Assembly: GCA_009746045.1 (NCBI GenBank) | Contig: RPFO01000027.1 | Span: 342,001 to 406,000 of the forward strand | DNA: 64,000 bases | Direction: 5' to 3' | Origin: Mesostigma viride | Taxonomy: Eukaryota; Streptophyta; Mesostigmatophyceae; Mesostigmatales; Mesostigmataceae | Part shown: positions 20,636 through 33,135 of the stretch, piece by piece | Position numbering within the stretch: the first letter of the stretch is position 1 | Layout: each line of letters begins with the position of its first letter | Notes under the pieces: generated by a model | Told to the model about the DNA's origin: nothing | What the model saw: only the letters and a program-made list of their open reading frames with translations | The model's database searches: none | Program-made: the position numbers and the translations under genes

Positions 20636-21895
20636 TCACCCATCCTTGCCCCTGGTCCCAAACAAGGGAAACTGCTCCACCATGTGAACCAAGTCTGGCC
20701 AGTTCCTGCTGACCTGCAGCACCATGCACGTCTCTGCAGCCCCTGCTGCCATCTGGGCAACATAACGCAGGCATGTCCCTGGGTAGGAGAGAAGCACCAC
20801 AGACTGGCTCTCAGGATCCATCACCCAAGTAGAAGACGTCTTGTGCCTGCTCACCCATGACCTGTACGCCCACCAGAACTGGAGAAAGGTCTTGACCACT
20901 GACCACTTAGCACCTGTCAAAGGCACCAACACCCTCAATGGGGTCAGACGAACCTTGAGCTCCATGGTGAACTTAGGCAACCCTGGGCTGCAGAAAAGGT
21001 TGGATGTCTCCAAAGGGAAGCACCCATTGACCGAGCTGGAAGAAGAAGGAGCCAAGTCAAAATCTCCCTGCTGCACTGAAAACTCCAACAACTCCATGTA
21101 GGAGGCCTCACCCATGCTCACTGGCTGGAACTGCATGAAGGCTCCTTTCAAAGCCTCAGGCAAGGTGGTCAACATATCCTGCCCCTCTGCAGGTCTCATG
21201 TCAATCTCAGGTCCTGGAGTCAAGGCAAACATCCTGTGCAACAGGTGGCCCACAAAAGGAGAGCCAATCTCATACAGGCTGGTGTGCAACTGAGACAAGA
21301 CCTCCTCCACATAACCCTCAGGGCTCACTTCCCCCTCCTCCCTGTTAAGGGCAGCCACTGCCTTGGCCAGCGTCTCACAATGCTCACAAGGTCCCGTGCA
21401 CTTCCTGTGATCCACATAGGCCACCACATTCTTGACAGGTACCACATGACGAGGAATCTGAATGATGGGAGTGCTGCTGGAGCTGAGAGCTATGTTAACA
21501 CCACTCCCCATCTGGGGCTGGGACAAGGACAACCCCTGAAGAAGCTCCTGTAGCTTATCCTGCTTGGAGATCACTGAATGCAAGAGCTTGTTAATGGTAT
21601 CCATCTGCTGACCCCTCCTAAGGTCACGCCTGACAATACTGTCAAACAGGGATTCCACATAACTCATGGGGTTGGGGTTTCTGGATGCATACCCGTGACC
21701 CCTTCCTCCGTGGTGGCGCCCAGGCCCAAGTTGGGGTACGTGAACTCCTCCTCCATCTGGGACCACACAGCATGCACGAAGAAACCATTCGTTAGTCCTG
21801 AGATATAGGAAGGGGAGCAGTGGTTTGCACCAACTCAGTATACCAAGAAGGAAGAGTGAGCCCCTTCTTTTGGCAATACTCCTGGACCACTTCAT
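20636..21895 (-). CDS. Extra 3' ORF of element B, unknown function
   Basis: The same protein as at 10250-11509 in element A, with the same 419-codon open frame and Cys cluster KCTGPCEHCETL. That it stays open in a copy whose pol is broken reflects youth rather than present function. Confidence 0.65.
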   Translation of the reverse strand: MKWSRSIAKRRGSLFLLGILSWCKPLLPFLYLRTNEWFLRACCVVPDGGGVHVPQLGPGRHHGGRGHGYASRNPNPMSYVESLFDSIVRRDLRRGQQMDTINKLLHSVISKQDKLQELLQGLSLSQPQMGSGVNIALSSSSTPIIQIPRHVVPVKNVVAYVDHRKCTGPCEHCETLAKAVAALNREEGEVSPEGYVEEVLSQLHTSLYEIGSPFVGHLLHRMFALTPGPEIDMRPAEGQDMLTTLPEALKGAFMQFQPVSMGEASYMELLEFSVQQGDFDLAPSSSSSVNGCFPLETSNLFCSPGLPKFTMELKVRLTPLRVLVPLTGAKWSVVKTFLQFWWAYRSWVSRHKTSSTWVMDPESQSVVLLSYPGTCLRYVAQMAAGAAETCMVLQVSRNWPDLVHMVEQFPLFGTRGKDG

Positions 21896-24603
21896 GGCAG
21901 TGAGTCAAGTCAGACAACCACAGCCATGTGGCAGTAGACTCTAACTCTCCTTTCCAGTGCACCTTAAACTGCAGCTGCTTGGTCCTACCCTTTCCTTTGA
22001 CTCTGTGAGCCACCAGCTGCTCCACTTCATATATCCTCTCCCCCTCAGTATCCAGCTCAAATGGTAATGGAGCAGAAAGGCGTCCCTGCAAGGTATTGCG
22101 TTTATACAGTTTGAGCTGGGCCAGGTGAAACACGTTAGTCTTAAGCCTCCAGTGGGAAGGCACCTGGACTTGAACTACAGTCCCATAGTGGAAGGTGTCC
22201 AGGACAGGGTAAGGTCCCAACCACAAGGGTTGCAGTTTCCTGCATTGCTCCTTTTCAGGTAGCACACGATTAGCCTCCAAGAGCACCAGGTCACCAGGAG
22301 CCACAAAGGTGTGTGTAGCCAACATCTGTTGCCAAGCATTGTTTAAATACTTGTCCTGTGCATGCAACATCTGAGCAGCCACCATACTGTGAGCTTCCTG
22401 GAAGGATGCAATCAACTGGTGGACAGAGGTTAGGCGTCTTCTGAAGGGGCCTTCAGCATCCCTATCAGGTAACTCCAGGTCAAATGGAGTCAAGGGGCAC
22501 TGGCCATGGCAAATGACAAATGGAGACATTTGGTGAGGAGCCAGGGGTGAGTTGTTGATGGCAAACTCTATGAAGGGAAGTTTCTTGTCCCATTCCTTGT
22601 TATCATGGGTACAATAGTGCTTCTGGCATTCCCGTACAATACGGTTCAGCCTCTCCACAGCCCCCGTGCTGGCACACCTGTATGCTACTCCAAAGGCCAA
22701 CTTAGTGTCTAGGATGTCAAAGAAGGACTTCCAAAACCCAGACATCCACAAGGGATCCTGGTCAGTGATGATTACACGTGGCATGCCATGCAATCTGTAC
22801 ACTCCTTCATGAACAACTCTACACACTGGGCAGCTGTGAGATGGGCATTGCAGGGGATGAGGTGGCACATTCTAGACAGCCTGTCCATCACCACTAGTAT
22901 CCTGTCATTGCCAGCATCAGAAACAGGCAAGCCACAAATGAAGTCCATGGTCACACTGATCCAGGGTCGAAGGGGAATAGGCATGGCCATAGGAAAGATA
23001 GGCACTGCCTGAGTCCTAACCTTATTCCTTTGGCATGAGTCACAGGAAGCCACATAGGCTTTGATATCACGAAACATGCCAGGCCACCAAAACCTCTCTT
23101 GTACTTCATGGAGAGCTTAGCATACCCAGGATGACATGCAGTCACGTCGTCATGGAAGCAATGCAACACAGTGGGAATGGCCATTTCTGGCACATAACCT
23201 TCCTGGTTACTACATGATCTGCATCCTGGGTGTGGACATACAGGACTCCCTCCCAGTACTCCACAGGTCTGTTACCAAAGCTTCCTTCCTGAATGGCCTT
23301 AGTGGCCAGGTCCTCAGTTTTAGTGAAGGCCTTAATCACGTCCAGCAGGGCTATACTCATAGGGTTAGGCAGGACTAGCTGTTTGCCAGGTCCTAAAGGC
23401 TGCAGCTGCAGCACCTCACCCTCCTGCAGGTGACTAGTGACTAGATGCTTGGATGACAGAACATCAGCCACAGGTGTACGTGACTTCCCCTTGATCTCAG
23501 CTGCCAATCCTCTAGACTTGGTCAGCATCCCTGGCTCCAGTATCCACTTCCTGGGCCGTCCCTTCCCCTCCTAGGATTCTCTGTGCTTGGTTGTGTAGTG
23601 AGAGTGGGCTGGCTGCTAGCAGAACCTCCCTAGACTGCTCTGCAGTGACTGACCCCCACCCTGGACGCCTGTCGACCCTGGGACAAAGCCCTGGTCAATG
23701 AGCATCTCGTGACTAAAGCTAGCCTCTACAGGGGTGGGCTCAGCTTGGAGGTTTGCTGGTTAGCTGCCTGTGCCCTGGTGACAGCACCACACTCTACTAC
23801 AGAAACCATGGCAGCACAAATATCCAGATCCTCGTGAAATGTCCCATCAGATCCCTTCTTCTAGAGAGGGCGTCTGGCACCACATTCTGTGATCCTGGGA
23901 CATACTGCACAGAGAAAGGATAGAATCCCCCTAGGTACTCCATCCACCCAGCCATCCTCTTACTCATCCTACTCTGTTCTAGCACGTGCACCAAGGGCCT
24001 GTGGTCAGTCATCAGGGTGATAGACTCTTGCCCTAGCCCATCTGTAGCACTGCTAGCCACAGAAAACTGAGCTCCCTTCAACAGATGCTCCCACTTGTGA
24101 CATGCTACCACTAAACCCAGCAACTCCTGCTCGTGTACAGGGTAGTTACGTTCAGCTGAGCTCATGGTTTTAGACATGTACTCCACTGGCTGTGGTCCAT
24201 AGCCATGGTCTTGCATCAGCACAGCACCTATGGCGCCTTGAGAGGCATCTGACCTAACCTGATAAGGTAGATCTGGGTTGGGACCCACTAGCACAGGGGT
24301 GGATGTGAGCTTCTGCTTCAACAGGTCAAAGGCCTGCTGACACCTATCTGTCCACTCAAACTGAACATCCTTCTTGATTAACTCAAGCAAGGGGGTGGAG
24401 ATGGCAGCCATGTCAGGGATAAAACGCCTGTACCACCCCACCATGCCCAGGAAGGACTTGACATCATGTGCAGACTGCAACACAGGCCACTCAAGGATGG
24501 CAGCAATCTTAGCATTGTCAGGTGTCATACCCAAGGAACTCAACTTGTACCCTAGGAACCCCACTTCATGCCCCCACTCCACCTTAGACCTCTTGACAGA
24601 CAA
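21792..24603 (-). other. RNase H, integrase and chromodomain region of element B
   Basis: Motifs match A: LMTDHRPLVHVL, WISVTMDFICGLP, VIITDQDPLWMSGFW, and the chromodomain IYEVEQLVAHRVKGKGR. It contains several breaks, unlike the open pol frame of A. Confidence 0.8.
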
Positions 24604-24623
24604 GTGGTAGTGCTGGATGACCT

Positions 24624-26287
24624 TCAGACCTCCTCCACGTTCTCCAGATGCTCCTTGAACGTCTTTGAGTGCACCAGGATGTCGTCCATGTAGGCCACCA
24701 CGCAGGTCCTGAACACGGGTCTTGCAGGGTCACACAGGTGGGCAATGTCTTTGAACCTGGGATTCCTGAGATCAGGGGAGATCTGAGGCAGAGAGTTCCC
24801 TGTCAGATGGCCAAAGATAGCATTCACAAACATCTGCATAGTAGCTGGGCTGTTGGAGGCCCCCATGGGCATCACAGTCCACTGGAACTGACCCCAGGGT
24901 GTGGAGAATGCAGTTTTTGGAATGTCCTCAGTAGCTATCCTGATCTGCCAGAACGCGTGTCTAAGGTCAAACTTGGTGAAGTAAGATGATCCAGCTGTCC
25001 TCTCTAGCAGCTCATCAATCCGTGGCAAGGGATACTTGGACTTCACTGTGACCTTGTTCAGGCCTCTCAGATCAATGCACAACCGCCATCCACCATCATG
25101 CTTGGGGACAAGCAAACACCCAGAGCTGAAAGGACTATTGGCAGGAAGAATGAGTCCAGCTTCCAACAGCCTGTCAAGATCACCTTCAGCTCTGCCATCT
25201 CAGCTGGCCCCATCCTGTACATGGGAACAAAGGGAGGCCTGGCACCATCCACAAGCTTGATGACATGAGTGATTGGCCCTTCAGGGGGTACTGTGGCATT
25301 TTGTCCTCAAAAATGGCAGCAAACCTGTCCAAAAGGGCATCATGCAGCTTCTGCTCCTCCTCTGTGACAGCTGGTACTGGGTTCACAGCATTCACCGTGT
25401 GGCCATGAGTCTCATCAGAGGGTGAGTTGGAACCAACTGTAAGAGAAAGACGTGTTCCACTGGGTAAGTAGCCAGGTAAGACAAGGTGTGATTGGCAGAC
25501 CATACGTGCTTAAGTAAGGCAGCACGTTTCTCTTCCAGTGAAGGCACCTTGACGTCCTCCTTGGCACCTGCAACCCCTCTCCCATCATTGACAGCCTCAT
25601 TAGTAGAACAGCACTCTGTGACTGGTCTTTCTCCCCCCTTAATCACTGTGGTGGCGTCCCACACTGACCCATCCTGAAACTGCACCACCTTCTCAGACCA
25701 CAAGATGGCAGGATTAGCAGACTCCAACCATGGCATCCCCAAATCACATCAGCAGCAGTGAGTGGAATGACATCTGCTGTGACAGACAAGGTTTGACGTG
25801 AGCACACTTGAAAAAGCAGTTGCACGTAGCCAGGTGAGTTACTCTGCCTACCATCAGAATATTGGACCTTAACAGGCACAGGGTGGGGGAGCACTGGTAG
25901 ATGCAGCTCCTGCACCAAGGAAGTGGAAATGTAGTTACTTCCTGCACCTGAGTCAATCATGAAGAGACATAAAGGCTGAGCCAAAGGGACTGGCACGTTC
26001 AACAGCCTAGCCTGGAACTTCAAGAGTTGACTGGGAATAGGAGGGCCCAATGGGGTGGTGGAATCAGAGGCAACAAGTTGTTCACAGGACGGACATGCAC
26101 AGCAGGCAAACCAGTTAACTCCACCGCTGGACGTAGTCCTGGGGGCTCCACTAGTTTTTTGGCAGCTCAGGAGGATGATCTGAGACGAGCTCCCCACTGA
26201 AGGCTGCACCTGCTGATCCTCTATGCCGTCTGCCTCCCCTTCTCCCTCCTCCTCCTCTGCTAGGAGGTGCCACAGGGCGTTGACCAT
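24624..26287 (-). other. Protease and reverse transcriptase region of element B
   Basis: Contains the protease motif LFMIDSGAGSNYISTSLVQ and the reverse transcriptase motifs CIDLRGLNKVTVK and VAYMDDILVHSKTF, as in A. The region is broken. Confidence 0.78.
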
Positions 26288-26392
26288 CCGACGCCTGTCT
26301 TGCCTGTTGAATCCCTTGGGCTGGAAGTGGTCCCTTGCCCGAAGCCTGGAAGTTGGGTCTAAACCCAGGCTGTGCCCTGTGGTCGCTCTGGC

Positions 26393-27752
26393 TCACCCCA
26401 GGAGGGAAATGGGTGGTCTGGTGAATGGAAGAACCCCCTGAGGACCCTTGGTGTCGCTTGGGAACTGGTCTCGCTTGGGGCAATCCCGTGCAAAGTGTCC
26501 CAGCTGGCCACACGTGAAACAGGCTCCTTTGGACTGCTCCATGGCACTGAGCTCCTCCATCACAGCGTTCAGCTGGTTCAGGGGCTTCTTAACAGCAGGC
26601 GCCTGGTTGCCTGCAGCAGGCTCCCACTTGAGGGAAAAGTCAGGGACACGGCACAGCGTGAGGGCATAAGACAGCACAGTATCCCACTTCCACTCGACAT
26701 AGTCGAAAGGGGAGAAATGCTTGTCAATATCCACCCTGACTTGAGGGGAAGCCCATGCAGAAACCTGTGAAGAGCTTCAGAATCAGAGCACTGGGGGATT
26801 TTGGCCCTCAGGTTGGTAAACGTCTCTACGTATTGTGGTAGTGTCAGGCCGACTGAGTACAGTTGGCCAACGCGTCCCGGTCCAGACGGAGCTGGTCCTG
26901 GGGAAGGAGAAAACGTCGAAATGAAAGCATGAGAGATGGCAAATCCTTGCAAGTATTACCTGCTGAGGATCGTAAAAACTCATCAAACCTGTCGGCTGCA
27001 CTGTCGCTCATTCGCTGTCGAACCATCTTCTTCTGGATGTCCAGGGAAAGTCGTTCTTCCGCTCGTTTGCCGTAGTTAGCAAAGTGGATAGCGAACACAT
27101 CCTGGAATCGAGTAGAGAAATGATCGAAACTGCGGTGGGTTAGATTGGTGAGCGACAGCTTGTCTACGGATTCGATTTTTGGAAATGGCGGGGCGGAACC
27201 TTGATGCGGTGGTATAGTGACGGTCACGGGGACGTCGCTGGCGGGGGTGGTGAAGGTGACCGAGGTCGTCTGCGCTGGATCCTGCCTATCGCTATCCTGC
27301 GTCTCATTCCTCGTAGTAACTGCGGTACTATTAGGTAAAACCCTTCCGTCACCCAACCGAGGAGCCTCTCTCCCCAATCCAGCAACCATGTCACGCATGG
27401 CCGCCTCCTCCTCCTCAATTCTCTGACGAAGTCTTCCCACATCCTGTTCCACCTCCTCCACCATCTTTCTATACATCGCTGCGTGTTGTTCATCGTGTAA
27501 TAATCTGATTTTAGCTGCTGAGAGGCGATCCGCTGCAAGTCTGGTCCCGTCTCTTCCAGGCGTGGTATTTAGCGGGAAAAGAAATGAAGAAGATGCACTC
27601 CGCACAGGACTTGTTCGCGCGCTTGGAATCCTGGGCGACAGTGACGCTCCTCGACCCACGCCTGTCAGCGATGGCTCGCCTGGTTGGAGACCAGATGCAA
27701 TGACGGAAAACTTGGGCCCTATGGACAACGAGGGCCGCCTCACTTCAGACAT
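26393..27752 (-). CDS. gag region of element B
   Basis: Same coiled coil, capsid-like segment and CCHC zinc knuckle (CFTCGQLGHFARDC) as element A. The first 302 codons are identical in translation to those of A. Confidence 0.75.
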
Positions 27753-28126
27753 AGAAGTACGGTTGAAATCAAGTTGACGCCGTGGAGTACGAGCAGTTGT
27801 CTCAGCACCTTCCCTAGCAATGGGTTCCAGAGATGATGACGGATCTCCAAACCTTGATTAGTAGGGGGTAAAGGTGATTGTGTCTTCGAACTACTCATAC
27901 TTCCACATGGAGTCGCGATCGTCTGCCTAGTAGAGACAACGGTTACGGCTGACTTCTAGTGTTACAGAGCAAGACAGTCACATCAGGATGTGTCTCAGTC
28001 TGTAACACCGTAAGTTTTCCGCAACTCTATGAATCTTCTCGGATGACAGACATCTGATCAACGTTGTACTACCCGGAAGGTTGCGACTTCAAGAGAAACA
28101 CCAAAGTAGAGATCCTCCGATACCAA

Positions 28127-28904
28127 TGTAACGACTAAAAATGATCATCAACATCATCCACAGTCCAATATGAAAGATCTTTTACCTGGGTTGCTTTCCT
28201 GAGTCGCAGAACTTCAAGTATCCGAGCAACGTTGAGATGGAAATTCCACAGCACGTGATTTAGGGAATCACAACCCCTTGTAGACACAAAGACAAGCTCG
28301 TGTATAGACGCCTCTGTGGAACTGAAGGACGTCTATAGCCAAGGGGCTCTTATGGATTGGACAACAAAGCCAAGCTTTATTATACCATGGTGAATCAAAA
28401 CCAACGTAGCAACAATGGCGACCCCACGTCCTTGATATCGACGTGCTTGTCGAGCTTGCTCCAACCTTAGCCTGAAGAGAACCAATCAGAACCATGGAAT
28501 CCTATACAAGATCTTCGTATCCATCCTAGTCACACAAAACAGAACAACACCACACACAGCCTGGCAGAATCTTTCCATGAGATCCAAATCTGTCGTGAGC
28601 ACTGAAGTCCCAAAGGAGCATTTAAGACTCAATAGTACCAACTAACAAACTACAACCCCACGTGGATCAGGCCACGACCAATGAGGGCCCCTATCAATAG
28701 TATCAGCCAACAAACTACAACCCTACGTGGATCAGGCCACGACCAATGAGGGTTCCTATCAGTTGGCTGACAAAGTATCAGCTCCAAGTACCATCGTCTT
28801 AGAAACCTCATAACTTTCTCAATACTGATCCAAAAGTCCTCGAATAAAAGCCAAACATTCACAAAACAAAGGATGTAACAACAAAGTCATTTTTGCTTGT
28901 TACA
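28127..28904 (-). repeat. 5' LTR of element B
   Basis: Next to the primer site TTGGTATCGGAGG (minus strand). It shares several variants with the 5' LTR of A that are absent from both 3' LTRs. Confidence 0.9.
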
Positions 28905-28909
28905 GCAGG

Positions 28910-29518
28910 AGAGTTACAGAGTCCCATAGCCGCTACTCTAAACTGGTAATGCCCAAAAGGGGTAGCAAAGGCGGTTTTGTGGCAATCCTCAGGAGCTATA
29001 CGTAGTTGCCAAAAACCATCCGCACAATCTAATACTGTGAAACAGGTAGAACCTTTAACCTTATTAAATATATCATCAATACGAGGTAGAGGGTATTTAG
29101 ACTTCACAGTAATATCATTTAACTTCCTATAGTCAGTAACTAGGCGAAACTTGCCATTTGGCTTAGGAACTAACAGGACACCAGCGGAGTAGGGGGAGTT
29201 ACTAGGCTCTATCAATCCTGCTTCTAAGAGTGATACTAAAATCTGTTTTAGTTCCTTTAATTCGGTAGGGCCCATTCTATACATCGGAGAGTGCGTAGGA
29301 ACTGCACCGTCCTTGATAACTACACGGTGTAAAACAGAACGAGGAGGAGGATAAGAAGGAGTCTTTTCTTCAAATACTTTTGAGGAATCTATCACAGCCA
29401 TGTATCTTACTATTTCATTTTCAGTAAATCCCACTCCTATTGTATCCACTGTATTTACATCTATATCCACGCTATTATTAGTGATAGGTATCTCTTGTAC
29501 TTCTAACTGAAGGAACAT
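28910..29518 (-). other. Reverse transcriptase of element C, N-terminal part
   Basis: Contains TPSYPPPRSVLHRVVIKDG, PMYRMGPTELKELKQ, the FRLVTDYRKLND block, and CFTVLDCADGFWQLRIAPED with the first catalytic Asp. It is separated from the rest of the reverse transcriptase by element B. Confidence 0.8.
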
Positions 29519-29591
29519 ACATACAGGTATCCATATTCCTTTAGTTCAGATCGCAATTCGTCATTGGACATTAATACTTCAGGTATAGGTC

Positions 29592-30056
29592 TCACAGGAG
29601 GATCAACGGTGTAGGAGGAGTAATATCTATCAAGGATAAATTTTCTAATCTATAATGACGTTCCGGTACCCAGTAAGAGCTATCTGGAAACCAAATAACC
29701 ATAGTATCATAATTAATAGTAATCTTATTATCCTGGTGCCAATCTAATCCTAGTAATACATCAGCTGTAGTGATAGGGCCTATAGTGGCCGTCAGGTTGA
29801 CCGTACGTCCTTGTATGACCAGGGGAAGGGACACCGTACCCGGGGAATAACTGGTGCGACCGTCAGCATAATGGACAGTGACCGTTTTTGTGTGAGGGGT
29901 AGGGACTAGTCCTAAACGCCTAACTAGGGCCTCGCTCACAAAGGAGCTAGCCGCACCGCTATCCACTAACACAGAGACATTCAAGAGTTCATCAGCATGC
30001 AAGAAGGGGTCTACAACAGTATGAGGGACAGTTAAGCTGTCGCGTTTGCGTGCCAT
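29592..30056 (-). CDS. Aspartic protease region of element C
   Basis: A retropepsin-type frame with the active-site signature VLVDSGAASSFVSEALV, followed by TVTVHYADGRTSYSPG and the ADVLLGLDWH motif typical of gypsy proteases. It cleaves the Gag-Pol precursor in this family. Confidence 0.8.
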   Translation of the reverse strand: MARKRDSLTVPHTVVDPFLHADELLNVSVLVDSGAASSFVSEALVRRLGLVPTPHTKTVTVHYADGRTSYSPGTVSLPLVIQGRTVNLTATIGPITTADVLLGLDWHQDNKITINYDTMVIWFPDSSYWVPERHYRLENLSLIDITPPTPLILL

Positions 30057-31316
30057 TATATCCTAGCCTATCACTTGGAAGGCATATCCATAGCAATAGA
30101 GTACTCTTGTGTGTGATCCACTATATTAAATTAAGTGGTTATGATAGGTGTGGTCCTTGACGGCACCACCACCTTCATGACAGGCAGCGCAGCCAGCCGA
30201 TTATATTATGAAGATTGCAATAATGCTTTATGATGAAAGCAATGCCCAAACCATTCATTCCATAACATTTGACAGATTACAATGAATGCCGAGTTGTGCT
30301 GCCGCAACTGTAAGAGTAACTACATATCCTTGAGACCCATCGAAATCACCACAGACCGACCATGACGCCACTGTGGCGCAACAGTGTTTACTTACGTCAT
30401 AATCTATATCAACTGTGTGACTCTGCGCTCATGTCCCAGTTACTGGCACACTGGCCAACGACGAACCGGCCCTTTCCCGGGACTGTTCCCGGGTCAGCAG
30501 AACGTTTCTCGTCCACAATGCCAACAACATCCCAACCGGATCAAACCACTGTCAATCCTATCAACCATCGTCATGGCAACGACATGCAACCACTCACGGG
30601 GGCTGCTCCGGGCTGTTCGAGAAGTTTAACCCCATGAAGACAACAAACTAGTTGTGAGGGAGAGAAACGAGCGAACAACGACCACCGTGGCCGCTGCGCT
30701 GCTCCTAAATACCTCCAAAAATCCCGGCATCCATGCGCTGTCGCATTTGCCAGCAAGCCGCCTGACGTGCAGTTAGACTGCCAGCAAAATGCAGAGCAAG
30801 TCTGTTCGACAACCACGTGCGAGCCAGCACACCGCACACTACGATCTGCGTATCTAGCTTTGTCAGATGGACTGAACATCATTCCGTCTGAACAATACAA
30901 AAGATTCATAACTGCCAAATGTCACGCACCGGAATATTGCGCAAGCCACCAAGGCTTTGCGCCCCAAAGTCTTGCGCCTGAACCTAAGTCAGGTCACCTA
31001 AGACTGTCACTCTAGAAATTCAGGCCTTTCCGGCGCGGCGCTCCACACCGGCCCAAGGAACAAAGCCTGCGGCCTACTGAATCGGAACCAACCAAACGTC
31101 GGTAACGATTCCGATTACGGCAACCGCGTAACTTCTTGAGTGCACGGACGTAAATGATCACGGACGTGACAAAGCCACCATTCAAGAACATAAGAGGACG
31201 CACACGGAGTGGTAGGGATGATTCAGCTCCTACAGAGGTTACAAAAACAGGCAAGCAAAAATTATTATCTGGGGTACTATCTAAGGACCTGTCCAGGTCA
31301 CCCCCGGCTGACAGGC
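30057..31316. other. Unassigned 1.26-kb segment between gag and protease of element C
   Basis: Gypsy gag and protease are normally adjacent, yet here about 1.26 kb of sequence without recognisable coding lies between them. The edges could be element sequence and the middle a further insertion. No clear terminal inverted repeats or target duplications were found by eye. Confidence 0.4.
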
Positions 31317-33044
31317 CTACTGTTCCCCCTCCCCCCCCACATCCATAGGAACGAACCCCGAAGAAGACCCTGGCGGAAAAGCCACTGCTGGAGGGTCACG
31401 AGGGATTGAAGAGGGTGCGGGAGCCTGATTATCATAAGGGAACCCTGGGGATCCTGTCTGCACAGCATTCAGCCTACTAGGGGTAGCTGAAGGAACGCGT
31501 CCTGAAGTGGGACGAATAGGAGCACGCTGAGGGGTACGAGGAGGGCGAGCGTCGGGATGAGGGGGAGCACCCGAAAGGAACTTGGGGCACTCACGTTTAA
31601 GATGACCTACTTCTTTACAATGATAGCAGGTGATATGAGAGACATCCAGAGCTGAAAGGTCAGTCACACAAATATCTAATTCTTCTACATAGGAGTTTTC
31701 CTCCTCAGGGGTAAGACTAATATTATTAATACGGGAACGGGTAGGAAGAGAAGGCGTGGAGAAGAATTCTGCTACTCGTAAAAGATGCTGGCGCACATGC
31801 TTAAGGGGCAGGTCAGTAAAACGGTAAGCAGAGAACTGGCGCTTGACTTCACGCAATAAGGGTCTACTGAGGCCCTGAAGGAAGCGGGCACGTACTTCTG
31901 CGCCCGACAAATCCCTAATTCGTACCATCTGGGCATCAAACTCTTTCATATATTCTTTGAAGGATTTGGTACCCTGCTGCAAGGTACCAAAGGATAATCT
32001 ATCCTGCCAATCTGCATCGGGAGGGACTAAATGGTTCTCTAAACGCTTAAACAATTCTGCTACAGAGTTTGGGTAGGCATGAGAGGCAAGAGACTCACAC
32101 TGAATGAGGTTAGCAAGCTCAGGAGTAATGCAGGTAGTAAGATAATGAGGAACTAGTACAGCATCAGAGAGGCGCCACCTATTGTGGTTCTGCCAAGACT
32201 CTGTGTTCTGGGTGAGCAACATGATGAAAGTGAAAAACTGTTGAGGGGTAGACTTGACATCCAGCTTAGGAAGGTTGGCAAAGAGGGGAAGAGCGGGAGG
32301 CTTAGGGGGATTAGAAGAATCAGTTTTTCCCATAGGGCCACTATCTTCCACTGCTACATAAGCGGGATAGAAGGAAGGGATAGGAAACGTTTTGGGTAGG
32401 GGTCTAGAGGGAGCCACCGTTTCAGGATGGTGCCCATAGGAGAAGGGAACAGTATATTGCTCACGAAGAGAGGAGTAGGCAAAATGATCATAATTCCTAT
32501 CCTCTAGGGGCATGGTACTGAAATCATTATTAACTTCTAAATCAGCCACACGGGTAGGGACCTGGGCAACCTCATAGGCCGTCTCAGGGTAGGACCAGGA
32601 AGCAGGTGGGTAAAAGGGAACTGCACTAGGGCGCCCAGAAGGGCCGACAGGGGCAGAGGTACGACCCGTGTTAAAGGCAGGCATGGAAGGCATAGGGTGG
32701 GAAGGAGGCCTAGAAGCATTGTTAGTGAGTGAGGACCTGCTGGAGGGGTGAGCCAAGGTTGCAGAAGGGGCAGGGGCCTGGTTCACAGCAAAAGAGGGTT
32801 CATCACTAAATCTGACTTGTGAGATACGTTGTTCATAGGTAGGTGGGGTGATTGAGGGACGACGGCGACCACCATCAACAGGAGAAGGAGGTGAGGTACG
32901 CAGAATACCTTGAGGAGTGAGATGGTGTACCGTTTCCAAGGAGTCCCGTCGGTTACCACGAGTATTGTCAGTGTTGTTATTATTAGTATTATTATTATTA
33001 TTATTGGGAGGTATAGGCGACATATCTCCACCCACTGGATCCAT
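31317..33044 (-). CDS. gag of element C
   Basis: A 575-residue frame. The N-terminal third is Pro/Ser/Asn-rich. The middle (about residues 240-420) has the helical capsid-like segment of gypsy gags (FFTFIMLLTQNTESW, FKEYMKEFDAQMVRIRDLSG, ARFLQGLSRPLLREVKRQF). Near residue 480 lies a CCHC zinc knuckle, CYHCKEVGHLKREC, which binds RNA in this family. The C-terminus is Pro-rich. The frame looks whole. Confidence 0.85.
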   Translation of the reverse strand: MDPVGGDMSPIPPNNNNNNTNNNNTDNTRGNRRDSLETVHHLTPQGILRTSPPSPVDGGRRRPSITPPTYEQRISQVRFSDEPSFAVNQAPAPSATLAHPSSRSSLTNNASRPPSHPMPSMPAFNTGRTSAPVGPSGRPSAVPFYPPASWSYPETAYEVAQVPTRVADLEVNNDFSTMPLEDRNYDHFAYSSLREQYTVPFSYGHHPETVAPSRPLPKTFPIPSFYPAYVAVEDSGPMGKTDSSNPPKPPALPLFANLPKLDVKSTPQQFFTFIMLLTQNTESWQNHNRWRLSDAVLVPHYLTTCITPELANLIQCESLASHAYPNSVAELFKRLENHLVPPDADWQDRLSFGTLQQGTKSFKEYMKEFDAQMVRIRDLSGAEVRARFLQGLSRPLLREVKRQFSAYRFTDLPLKHVRQHLLRVAEFFSTPSLPTRSRINNISLTPEEENSYVEELDICVTDLSALDVSHITCYHCKEVGHLKRECPKFLSGAPPHPDARPPRTPQRAPIRPTSGRVPSATPSRLNAVQTGSPGFPYDNQAPAPSSIPRDPPAVAFPPGSSSGFVPMDVGGEGEQ

Positions 33045-33135
33045 CTTTAATTAAGTAAAGGAATAGGAATATAGATGATAGCAACAAAGGAAAAAGGAAA
33101 AACCTTGAAGGTCTGAAGCAAGGACAAAATTAAAA

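Larger units (their letters stand above)
19443..28904 (-). mobile_element. Ty3/gypsy chromovirus B (same family as A), inserted in element C
   Basis: A 9462-bp copy in the opposite orientation to A, with LTRs of 778 and 779 bp and the exact target duplication GCAGG (19438-19442 and 28905-28909). It lies within the reverse transcriptase region of C. Gene order and sequence match A almost completely. It is broken by about ten small changes, more than A, but its gag start and extra 3' ORF are open. Its LTRs differ from each other by about 0.7 %. Confidence 0.92.
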
